Source: Candidatus Bathyarchaeota archaeon (lineage in GTDB: Archaea > Thermoproteota > Bathyarchaeia > TCS64). Taken from it: a stretch of DNA of 13,546 nt. The notes beneath the pieces were generated by a model. The model was given only the letters and a program-made list of their open reading frames with translations. It searched no databases and was not told where the DNA came from. Below are positions 1 to 6,042 of this stretch, piece by piece. The stretch's first letter is position 1. Each line of letters opens with the position of its first letter. The stretch spans positions 1 to 13,546 of the forward strand of contig JAOZIG010000015.1 of NCBI GenBank assembly GCA_026014515.1, in the 5' to 3' direction. The position numbers were made by a program, and so were the translations under genes.

Positions 1-139
1 CATACCCATCCGCCTTAACCGCCGTCATAATCAAGGTGGGTTCAGGCACTCTTCTTCTTACTTCACGCATATTATGTTCAAGATGGTCTAGGTTTACTTC
101 TGCCCATACTGGGCGGATACCGAGCTTCTCAGGAATCAT
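1..139 (-). CDS. alr: Alanine racemase, N-terminal fragment (runs off the window)
   Basis: Reading the minus strand from ATG at 139 gives 46 residues before the window ends. After a short lead (MIPEKLG) comes RPVWAEVNLDHLEHN, the usual first strand and helix of the alanine racemase TIM barrel. LIMTAVKADGYG follows, the family signature whose lysine carries pyridoxal phosphate. The family interconverts L- and D-alanine in the cytoplasm. An element reading GTTTTACC on the minus strand (162-169) lies about 26 bases before the ATG, so the mRNA is probably leaderless. The gene follows tRNA-Arg by 41 bases on the same strand. Alanine racemases of this fold are uncommon in archaea, which suggests transfer from bacteria. 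Related PLP racemases acting on other amino acids cannot be excluded from this fragment. Confidence 0.8.
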   Translation of the reverse strand, partial: MIPEKLGIRPVWAEVNLDHLEHNMREVRRRVPEPTLIMTAVKADGY

Positions 140-161
140 AAGAACTGATACGCAGTTCAGT

Positions 162-169
162 GGTAAAAC
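162..169 (-). promoter_or_regulatory. Probable TATA element of alr
   Basis: The minus strand reads GTTTTACC here, between the tRNA CCA end and the racemase ATG at 139. Its centre is about 26 bases from the ATG, the distance expected for a leaderless archaeal transcript. Readthrough from the tRNA gene is an alternative. Confidence 0.4.
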
Positions 170-179
170 GGTTATCTTG

Positions 180-255
180 TGGCGCGGTCGGCAGGATTCG
201 AACCCACGACCCCGGGTTCCGAAGACCCGTGCTCTATCCACTGAGCTACGACCGC
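180..255 (-). tRNA. tRNA-Arg (anticodon UCG), CCA encoded
   Basis: The minus strand folds as a standard tRNA without an intron. The acceptor stem GCGGTCG pairs with CGACCGC. The D arm is GCTC-loop-GAGC, the anticodon stem CGGGT/ACCCG has loop CTTCGGA, and the variable loop has five bases. The T arm has loop TTCGAAT. The anticodon TCG reads CGA and probably other CGN arginine codons. The discriminator base is G (183) and the CCA tail is encoded at 180-182. The mature body is 73 bases (183-255). A TATA-like GGTTTTT on the minus strand (283-289) lies about 30 bases upstream. Confidence 0.97.
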
Positions 256-282
256 AGCAACGATACGTGCCCCGGTGGATAC

Positions 283-289
283 AAAAACC
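283..289 (-). promoter_or_regulatory. Probable TATA element of tRNA-Arg
   Basis: The minus strand reads GGTTTTT about 30 bases before the tRNA 5' end at 255. This fits an archaeal TATA box with a start a few bases upstream of the mature tRNA. Confidence 0.4.
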
Positions 290-353
290 TTACTCAATAA
301 CCTACAAATACGTGGCTGCCGAGACAGTATGCAATAACCGTGGGCTTGATGAG

Positions 354-806
354 ATGAGCAGTCAGAGAATAGTAAGAAGAGCAGAGATCAACGTATTCAT
401 ACACGCAACAGAGGACAGAGCCAAGGTAATCAAAGCCGTACATAACCTATTCCCGTCAGGTGCAGAGCTTCCGATCTACACGGAGACCAATCTGGAGGGC
501 TATTTTGGAGACCCCATTACTACTCTTAGCTTTGTTGTGAAGAATAGGCGACCAGCGACCGAGTTATTTGAGAATATTTTGGCTAATCTCTCAAGCCTTG
601 ATTATGTTTCTTTGATGGATGAGTTGCCTCAGAGGATCGATGAAACAAAGAACCTCTACATTAGACTCGATAAACAGAAAGCATTTCTCGGAAAAGTTGT
701 AATTGAACATCATGATGCGTTAAGAGTCAAGTTTGGTCTTATTGTGCCTCACAAAACCGACCCCGCGCAAATAGTCAAAGAATACATGGAGGAGAACCCC
801 GTCTGA
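354..806 (+). CDS. RNA-binding protein of the PF01877 (DUF54) family
   Basis: 150 residues starting MSSQRIVRRAEI. Sequence and length match the archaeal PF01877 RNA-binding family, often encoded beside RNase P or exosome genes. Family features seen are a first strand with INVFIHATED, the middle segment EGYFGDPITTL, and a C-terminal FLGK...DALRVKFGL part. The biochemical role of the family is not firmly known; an RNA-processing role is inferred from neighbours. The reading frame is open back to 36, but that stretch lies antisense to the tRNA and the racemase, so ATG 354 is chosen. A TATA-like CTACAAATAC at 302-311 would place the transcript start about 20 bases before the ATG. The stop overlaps the proposed start of the RNase P gene (CTGA), so the two are translationally coupled. 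Confidence 0.85.
   Translation: MSSQRIVRRAEINVFIHATEDRAKVIKAVHNLFPSGAELPIYTETNLEGYFGDPITTLSFVVKNRRPATELFENILANLSSLDYVSLMDELPQRIDETKNLYIRLDKQKAFLGKVVIEHHDALRVKFGLIVPHKTDPAQIVKEYMEENPV
788..794 (+). promoter_or_regulatory. Shine-Dalgarno site that supports a CTG start
   Basis: GGAGGAG, a strong match to the anti-Shine-Dalgarno end of 16S rRNA, lies 8 bases before CTG at 803 and 56 bases before the first canonical start (GTG 851). The spacing therefore favours the CTG. Confidence 0.65.
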
Positions 807-1462
807 GACAATTCACCGAAATAGGTCTCAGACCAAGAGACACTGAGCAAGTGGTAACAGTTGCTAACATACTAGGGTACTCTCTTGTCGGGGTAGCTGG
901 GAAAACTGATCTGGATGTTGTCACCCGTTTAGACCTTGACCCACAGAACCAGAATCAACTCAGCCAGAGTCTCAGAAGCAACCGCTGGCGAACAGAGATA
1001 ATCGTGGTGAACTGTAGGAATAAATCAGTGGCGAGAAAAGCAGGGCAAGATAGAAGGGTAGACCTAGTAACCTATCCGGTATCCGATAAATGGAAACATA
1101 ACTATCTTGACAGACAACAAGCTGGCTTGATGAGAGACTCAGGCGCAGGTTACCTTATTGACGTATCAAAACTGTTGGCTACTGATGCATATTTTTTAAG
1201 GAAAAACATCGAGTACCTCAAACGAAACCTGGGGATTGCGTTAAAACGAGACATCCCTGTTGTTGCTAGCAGCTTCGCCACTGAACCACTCATGCTTCGA
1301 GACCCATTTGGGTTGGCAGCTTTACTAAGCTTGCTTGATGTTGACGAGGACCATGCATTGGAGATGGTTTCAAAGAACCCAAACAATATGGTTACCCAGA
1401 ACCGGGCAAAGCTAAAAGACTCATACATCCAAGATGGGGTATGGGTAATTGAAGATGAGTAA
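803..1462 (+). CDS. rnp3: Ribonuclease P protein component 3 (Rpp30)
   Basis: 219 residues from CTG 803. Rpp30 is a TIM-barrel-like protein subunit of archaeal RNase P, which trims 5' leaders from pre-tRNA. Family features seen are IGYS-type strand LGYSLVGVA, VDLVTYPVSD, the AGLMRDSGAGYLIDVSKLL stretch, PVVASSFAT and MLRDPFGLAALLSLL. The first ATG/GTG/TTG in frame is GTG 851, but that start loses RQFTEIGLRPRDTEQ, the expected first barrel strand (compare F-E-M-x-I-R in other archaeal Rpp30). CTG 803 restores it, sits 8 bases after GGAGGAG, and overlaps the previous stop by three bases. No canonical start lies in frame for at least 80 bases further upstream. The product is sure; the start codon is inferred. 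Confidence 0.9.
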   Translation: MRQFTEIGLRPRDTEQVVTVANILGYSLVGVAGKTDLDVVTRLDLDPQNQNQLSQSLRSNRWRTEIIVVNCRNKSVARKAGQDRRVDLVTYPVSDKWKHNYLDRQQAGLMRDSGAGYLIDVSKLLATDAYFLRKNIEYLKRNLGIALKRDIPVVASSFATEPLMLRDPFGLAALLSLLDVDEDHALEMVSKNPNNMVTQNRAKLKDSYIQDGVWVIEDE

Positions 1463-2177
1463 AGCAAAAGTCGACATACTGGTCCACTGCTTCTACCACC
1501 GCATGGGGCTCCACAAAGGACACCCAGTGCTCAGCGTAAGATGGCCAATCTCCTCTATGCCAAAGGACACGATAAACGAGGTCTATGGAGGAAACGTATT
1601 CAGTCTCGGGAGTACAAACACGGTGCTCATCCGCGACGAGGATATGAACATCATACTTGACCCTGGAATACTACAGCTTGGCAGATATGGTTCACTGAAG
1701 AAACGCCTTGAGGAGTTTGATCTGACCCCTGATGATATTGACTTGGTGATCAACAGCCACTGTCACTACGACCACGTTGAAGCCAACTATATGTTCAAAG
1801 GAAAACCATTGATCATACACGAGAAAGAACTCGAATACACAGATAAGCTCTACTGGCCCGAATGGCGAGAGGCCTTCCTAGGAATCATGGACATCAAACC
1901 AGTCAAAGGCGACCACAAGATCACAGAAAACATACGGGTAATCGAGACCGTGGGACACACTCCCGGAAGCATAACTACCCTAGTCGAGACCGATGAGGGA
2001 TTAGTGGCTCTTGTTGGTGACGCTGTGATCGTCAAGGAGGATCTATTGGAGCTTCGTCCTCCGAGCGTCGTCACCAAGAACATTGAGGCTGAGGTAGCGG
2101 TGAACAGCTTGAAGAAGATTCGTTCACTGAACCCAGTGCTCGTGGTACCGGGTCATGACGCACCCTTCTCTCCATAA
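1455..2177 (+). CDS. MBL-fold metal-dependent hydrolase
   Basis: 240 residues from ATG 1455, overlapping the end of the RNase P gene by 8 bases. It carries the metallo-beta-lactamase fold metal ligands: H102-C-H104-Y-D106-H107, H168 in GHTPGS, D189 in VGDA and H234 in VPGHD. These form a two-metal hydrolase site. The size and the single-domain layout resemble lactonase-like and glyoxalase-like members. There is no beta-CASP domain, so it is not a CPSF-type nuclease, and no exosite of tRNase Z was seen. The substrate is unknown. Its position as the third gene of an RNA-processing operon is notable but does not prove an RNA substrate. TTG 1449 is an alternative start, adding two residues. Confidence 0.85.
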   Translation: MSKAKVDILVHCFYHRMGLHKGHPVLSVRWPISSMPKDTINEVYGGNVFSLGSTNTVLIRDEDMNIILDPGILQLGRYGSLKKRLEEFDLTPDDIDLVINSHCHYDHVEANYMFKGKPLIIHEKELEYTDKLYWPEWREAFLGIMDIKPVKGDHKITENIRVIETVGHTPGSITTLVETDEGLVALVGDAVIVKEDLLELRPPSVVTKNIEAEVAVNSLKKIRSLNPVLVVPGHDAPFSP

Positions 2178-2179
2178 GG

Positions 2180-2187
2180 TTTTTAAC
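2180..2187 (+). promoter_or_regulatory. TATA element for eS30
   Basis: TTTTTAAC three bases after the hydrolase stop codon. Its centre is about 37 bases before TTG 2221, giving a predicted leader of about 10 bases. Confidence 0.5.
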
Positions 2188-2220
2188 AATCCTAGTGGGT
2201 AAGGGCTTAAGTGAAATAAA

Positions 2221-2385
2221 TTGCCAACACACGGCTCATTAACCAAAGCAGGTAAGGTGAGGGCGCAGACCCCCAAAATTGAGGGTATTCCAAAGAAGAA
2301 CCCCTCCCCACGAAAGAGGAACAGGAGCAACTACAAGACCAGGGTCTTGAGTGCACGAGAATCTCGTTACGATCGTAGAAACTAA
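2221..2385 (+). CDS. rps30e: Small ribosomal subunit protein eS30
   Basis: A 54-residue basic protein starting at TTG, giving MPTHGSLTKAGKVRAQTPKI and later SPRKRNRSNYKTRVL. This matches archaeal and eukaryotic eS30, in which HGSL(T/A)KAGKVR is the hallmark. It is a component of the 30S subunit near the decoding region. The usual archaeal length is 50-60 residues, so the gene looks complete. It is a stand-alone gene, with its own TATA element and no Shine-Dalgarno, and no ubiquitin-like domain is fused to it, unlike animal FAU. Among archaea eS30 is mainly known from TACK and Asgard groups, which makes it the best taxonomic hint in the window. Confidence 0.95.
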   Translation: MPTHGSLTKAGKVRAQTPKIEGIPKKNPSPRKRNRSNYKTRVLSARESRYDRRN

Positions 2386-2386
2386 T

Positions 2387-2397
2387 CCTTTTTTAAC
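2387..2397 (+). promoter_or_regulatory. TATA element of elp3, overlapping a T-run behind eS30
   Basis: CCTTTTTTAAC begins two bases after the eS30 stop. The centre of TTTTTTAAC is about 27 bases before TTG 2422, implying a leaderless elp3 mRNA. The same six-T run could end the eS30 transcript, since archaeal terminators are often simple T-runs. Confidence 0.5.
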
Positions 2398-2421
2398 CTC
2401 TTTACTTCTCTTTGAACCGCA

Positions 2422-3993
2422 TTGCAACAGCAACAGCTCAGAGAAATCATAGAAATATTACTATCAAAACCAGACCCAACTAGACGTGACCTTGAACAAG
2501 CCAAGTTTGAGATCACGAGAAAATACAATTTCGGGTATATCCCATCGAACTCTGAGCTAATCGCACTACTAGAAGACGATGAACGAAAACGACTCATCCA
2601 TATACTCAGACGTAAAGCCACACGAGCCATGAGCGGCGTCAACGTAGTAGCCGTAATGACACGACCCTACGCATGCCCCCACGGAAGATGTGCCTTCTGC
2701 CCCGGCGGACCAGACAACGACAGCCCCCAGAGCTACACTGGGCACGAGCCCGCGGCTATGCGTGGAGCCCAGAACATGTTTGATCCCTATGATCAGGTTA
2801 GAGCCCGTATTGAGCAGCTGGAGGCTATTGGGCACGTTGTGGATAAGATTGACCTTATCGTGATGGGTGGCACCTTCCCCGCCTCACCAATAGATTACCA
2901 GCGTAGTTTCATGAAGGGCTGCCTAGACGCCATCACAATGAAGCCATCCGAGAACCTTGAAGAGGCAAAGCTAAACGCTGAGGCAAGCGAGACCAGAAAC
3001 GTTGGCATCACCTTTGAGACAAGACCCGACCAACTGGAGCCATGCAACATTGATGGTATGCTAGAACTAGGGGGAACAAGAGTCGAGATTGGTGTCCAGA
3101 ACGTCTATGATGATATCTATGAGCTTGTAGACAGGGGGCATACTGTTCAACATATAGTTGATGGGACACGGGTTATGAAGGATGCTGGGCTCAAGATATG
3201 CTATCATATGATGCCCGGGCTACCCGGAAGCAACTATGAACGCGACCTAGAGGGCTTCAAGACAATATTCAATGATCCCCGTTTCAAACCAGATATGCTC
3301 AAGATATACCCAACTCTCGTAGTCAAGGGCACAAGACTCTACGACTGGTGGCGTAACGGAGACTATACGCCTTTCACAACCGAGGACGGAGTGAAGCTAC
3401 TCACAGAAGTAAAACAAATGATTCCTCCCTGGATCAGGGTGATGCGTGTCCAACGAGACATCCCCCTCCACCAGATAGAGGCAGGGGTGGACAAAAGCAA
3501 CCTAAGGCAACTGGTTAAGGATAATCTCACCGCGCATGGGGCAAATTGTAACTGTATTCGGTGCCGTGAGGTTGGTCACAGAGCCCGAGATGGAATCAAT
3601 ATAGACGTTGATGCCCTCAACATTATCCACAGAAGCTATGAAGCATCAGGGGGAACAGAGGAATTCATCAGCGCAGAAGACCAAAACAAGACCCTCATAG
3701 GTTTCATCCGACTCAGAGTGCCCGGAGAAAACCCCCACAGACCAGAAATCACAAACAAGACAGGGTTAATCAGAGAACTCCATGTGTACGGTGAGATGAC
3801 CCCCGTCGGTGAAGAAGCACAGGACTGGCAGCATCAGGGATGGGGAGATAGGCTGATGTCTGAGGCGGAAAAAACCGCAAAGGAGCAATACGATATGAAC
3901 AAGATGATCGTGATGAGTGCTCTCGGGACAAAACAATACTATGGTCGCCTCGGTTACAAGAAAACAGGCGTCTACGTGGGAAAACAACTCTAG
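2422..3993 (+). CDS. elp3: Elp3: radical SAM tRNA uridine-34 carboxymethyltransferase
   Basis: 523 residues from TTG 2422. Elp3 uses acetyl-CoA and a radical SAM centre to put a carboxymethyl group on C5 of wobble uridine in tRNA. The N-terminal tRNA-binding part is followed by the 4Fe-4S motif C85-PHGR-C90-AF-C93. A TIM barrel follows, with LIVMGGTFPA, ETRPD, GVQNVYDD and MMPGLPGS. A cysteine pair sits in NCNCIRCREVG near residue 375. The C-terminal GNAT domain contains RELHVYG and QHQGWGDRL, the acetyl-CoA loop, and ends YYGRLGYKKTGVYVGKQL. Length and motif order are those of a complete archaeal Elp3. No other Elongator genes are nearby, as usual in archaea. A TATA element lies about 27 bases upstream. 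Confidence 0.97.
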   Translation: MQQQQLREIIEILLSKPDPTRRDLEQAKFEITRKYNFGYIPSNSELIALLEDDERKRLIHILRRKATRAMSGVNVVAVMTRPYACPHGRCAFCPGGPDNDSPQSYTGHEPAAMRGAQNMFDPYDQVRARIEQLEAIGHVVDKIDLIVMGGTFPASPIDYQRSFMKGCLDAITMKPSENLEEAKLNAEASETRNVGITFETRPDQLEPCNIDGMLELGGTRVEIGVQNVYDDIYELVDRGHTVQHIVDGTRVMKDAGLKICYHMMPGLPGSNYERDLEGFKTIFNDPRFKPDMLKIYPTLVVKGTRLYDWWRNGDYTPFTTEDGVKLLTEVKQMIPPWIRVMRVQRDIPLHQIEAGVDKSNLRQLVKDNLTAHGANCNCIRCREVGHRARDGINIDVDALNIIHRSYEASGGTEEFISAEDQNKTLIGFIRLRVPGENPHRPEITNKTGLIRELHVYGEMTPVGEEAQDWQHQGWGDRLMSEAEKTAKEQYDMNKMIVMSALGTKQYYGRLGYKKTGVYVGKQL

Positions 3994-4003
3994 TTTCTTG
4001 TGT

Positions 4004-4013
4004 ATTCTTAAAC
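4004..4013 (+). promoter_or_regulatory. TATA element of the DUF3786 gene
   Basis: ATTCTTAAAC, centred about 26 bases before ATG 4034. This predicts transcription starting at or beside the start codon, so a leaderless mRNA. Confidence 0.5.
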
Positions 4014-4033
4014 CCGTATTCCCAAGTATTGCT

Positions 4034-4666
4034 ATGTCTCATCCCGCTGAACTCTGGACATGGGAAAACTGCAAAGAAAAAATCAAAACACTATCGGGTA
4101 GAAACGGGTACCCAGATAACGCAATCATACCTTTTCTAGGGTATATCCTCGACACCCGTACTGGCACAATAACTGATACTTTCAGCGGAGAAGCTGTCGA
4201 ATCTGGATCAAAATCATACCATAGCGTCACTCACACAATCTGTTACGTATTATCGGCGTACAGCGAAGCCCAAGACAAGCTTCCAACTGGCAAACCCATC
4301 ACATCAAAACAACTAAGGGGAAACCATTTCGTCTGCAGAGGATACACAGGAGAAACAATCACCTTGGTGAAACATTTTGCATCCAATCCAGACAAACTTG
4401 TACAAGCTGTGGAGGTTCTTGGCGGTGAAAAAACTGATTTCCAGTTTGGAGACATAGCAGTCAAGGTGAATGTGCTTCCAAGGGTACCAATCACTATCGT
4501 AATGAGTCTCGCTGATGAGGAGTTCCCAGCTGAAGCTAGAATATACTTTGACGCGACACTAGAAAATTATCTCGACTCAGAACAGACCTACTTCATGACA
4601 CATCTCATGGTTAAACGCTTAGTTGAGTTATCTGAGAAATCGGTCTCATTTCTGGAACTCTATTAA
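4034..4666 (+). CDS. DUF3786 family protein, function unknown
   Basis: 210 residues from ATG 4034. The middle and C-terminal parts match the DUF3786 pattern: SYHSVTHTICYVLSAY, a P-x-T-G-K-x-I segment, a HFASNPDKLVQAVEVLGGEK helix region, FGDIAVKVNVLPRVPI, then ADEEFPAEARIYFD and EQTYFMTHL. Such proteins are known mainly from anaerobic bacteria and archaea and have no established activity. No membrane segment or signal peptide is present, so it is probably cytoplasmic. The frame is open upstream to 3917 inside elp3, but the TATA element at 4004-4013 points to ATG 4034. It stands between elp3 and gatD with its own promoter, so the neighbours do not reveal its job. Confidence 0.85.
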   Translation: MSHPAELWTWENCKEKIKTLSGRNGYPDNAIIPFLGYILDTRTGTITDTFSGEAVESGSKSYHSVTHTICYVLSAYSEAQDKLPTGKPITSKQLRGNHFVCRGYTGETITLVKHFASNPDKLVQAVEVLGGEKTDFQFGDIAVKVNVLPRVPITIVMSLADEEFPAEARIYFDATLENYLDSEQTYFMTHLMVKRLVELSEKSVSFLELY

Positions 4667-4670
4667 CCAT

Positions 4671-4679
4671 ATTTTAATA
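4671..4679 (+). promoter_or_regulatory. TATA element of the gatDE operon
   Basis: ATTTTAATA five bases after the DUF3786 stop. The predicted transcript start is near 4701, ten bases before ATG 4711. Confidence 0.5.
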
Positions 4680-4710
4680 CCTGATGAGGTGTTTCTTTTC
4701 TCTGATTTAT

Positions 4711-6042
4711 ATGTCGGAGGACAAGCTTACCGGATACCGTGGACAACTCAGGAAAGCCCTCTCAGCAGCGGGGGTTGATATTGGCGATAGATTGGAGGTA
4801 GTTGTCAATAATCAGCAGTACCGGGGAAGCCTCATGCCGAGGGTTGAGACCTTCGACGACTGGCATCTTATACTCAAAATGGTCTCCGGGTACAATGTTG
4901 GTTTAGCCTACAGCGAGGATATGGTGATAAACAAGGTAGGCACCGCACCCAAACCAGAGTTCAAACAACCACCACTACCCAAAGCAGAGGCGGGATTACC
5001 AAAAGTCAGCATCATCAGCACAGGTGGTACCATCGCGAGCCGCGTAGACTATGTGACTGGTGGTGTCGTGTCTGCGATGACGAGCCGTGACCTGTTGGCT
5101 ATTGTGCCTGAACTCGTTGAGGTGGCTGATGTGGACGCTGATATATTGTATAGCGTATTCAGTGAGGATATTGGTCACAAGCACTGGTCTGGAATGGCAA
5201 AGCGAGCCTATGATAAGATAAAGGCAGGCGCAGATGGCATCATATTCACACACGGAACAGACACCATGGGGTACAGCGCGGCAGCCATGAGCTTCGCAAT
5301 ACAGAACCTACCCTGTCCCGTGATATTTGTTGGTAGCCAAAGAAGCAGCGATAGACCCAGCAGCGACAACGCCACAAACCTCATGGGCGGCGTCTATACC
5401 GCAGCTCATGCTCCTTTCGCGGAAGTCTGTGTAGGTCTCCACGAGAACACAAGTGACGAGTCCATCAGCTATATCAGGGGTACAAAGGTCAGGAAATGCC
5501 ATACAAGTACACGTTATGCTTTCCAGCCAGTGAACGCGTTCCCAATCGCCAGCTACAAGGATGGTGGCGTCGAGATGATCAACCCTGATTATCTCCCAAG
5601 AAGAGACACTGAGCCCAAGTTGCTTAACAAGTTCAGCGACAAGGTTGCGCTGGTAAAGTTCCACCCAGACATGGACCCAAGGCTCCTAGAATATTATCTT
5701 GATGATGGCTACAAGGGCATGATCATTGAGGCAACGGGACTGGGTCAAGTGAACCAGACCCTATGGCCCGCTGTGGAAAGAGCACGTAAAGACGGTGTCT
5801 TTGTTGGTATCGTAAGCCAATGTATCTGGGGTAGGGTCAACCTGAACGTTTACAGTCATGGTCGTGAGTTGATTGACCGTGGCGCGGTTCCCATGGAGGA
5901 TATGCATGGTGAGACTGCGTTTGTTAAACTCAAATGGTGTATGGGTCAAACAGATGACCTTGACGAAGTGAAGAAACTCATGCTCACAGACCTTGTAGGC
6001 GAGTTGAATACAAGGACACCATACCTAGGGAGGATGGGCTAA
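4711..6042 (+). CDS. gatD: Glutamyl-tRNA(Gln) amidotransferase subunit D
   Basis: 443 residues. GatD is the L-asparaginase-like glutaminase of the archaeal GatDE complex and frees ammonia for amidation of Glu-tRNA(Gln). An N-terminal GatD-specific beta domain (about 1-95, with GYRGQL and YRGSLMPR) precedes the asparaginase domain. That domain shows STGGTIAS (103-110, with the nucleophile-type T107), THGTDTM (180-186, T183 and D184), VGSQRSSDRPSSD, and RGTKVRKCHTSTRYAF carrying the conserved lysine. The length fits the family (about 435). ATG 4711 is chosen over the upstream in-frame ATG 4684 because the latter lies only a few bases after the TATA element. The stop TAA overlaps the gatE ATG by one base. 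Confidence 0.97.
   Translation: MSEDKLTGYRGQLRKALSAAGVDIGDRLEVVVNNQQYRGSLMPRVETFDDWHLILKMVSGYNVGLAYSEDMVINKVGTAPKPEFKQPPLPKAEAGLPKVSIISTGGTIASRVDYVTGGVVSAMTSRDLLAIVPELVEVADVDADILYSVFSEDIGHKHWSGMAKRAYDKIKAGADGIIFTHGTDTMGYSAAAMSFAIQNLPCPVIFVGSQRSSDRPSSDNATNLMGGVYTAAHAPFAEVCVGLHENTSDESISYIRGTKVRKCHTSTRYAFQPVNAFPIASYKDGGVEMINPDYLPRRDTEPKLLNKFSDKVALVKFHPDMDPRLLEYYLDDGYKGMIIEATGLGQVNQTLWPAVERARKDGVFVGIVSQCIWGRVNLNVYSHGRELIDRGAVPMEDMHGETAFVKLKWCMGQTDDLDEVKKLMLTDLVGELNTRTPYLGRMG
6028..6033 (+). promoter_or_regulatory. Shine-Dalgarno site of gatE
   Basis: GGGAGG inside the end of gatD, 8 bases before ATG 6042. It contrasts with the absence of such sites before first genes of transcription units. Confidence 0.6.

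Noticed and set aside
180..210. Integration attachment site at the tRNA-Arg 3' end
   Set aside because: No second copy of the tRNA 3' end, integrase or other mobile gene is in the window; the idea needs sequence to the left of position 1.
36..353. An N-terminal extension of the PF01877 protein, open from 36
   Set aside because: It runs antisense to the tRNA-Arg gene and the racemase, has no family similarity, and the protein family begins near ATG 354.
851..853. GTG as the start of Rpp30
   Set aside because: It removes the first barrel strand and has no ribosome site; CTG 803 has both. Kept as the fallback.
4682..4705. C/D box small RNA (TGATGA followed by CTGA)
   Set aside because: Only one C and one D box within 24 bases, no second pair, and the stretch is the short leader of gatD.
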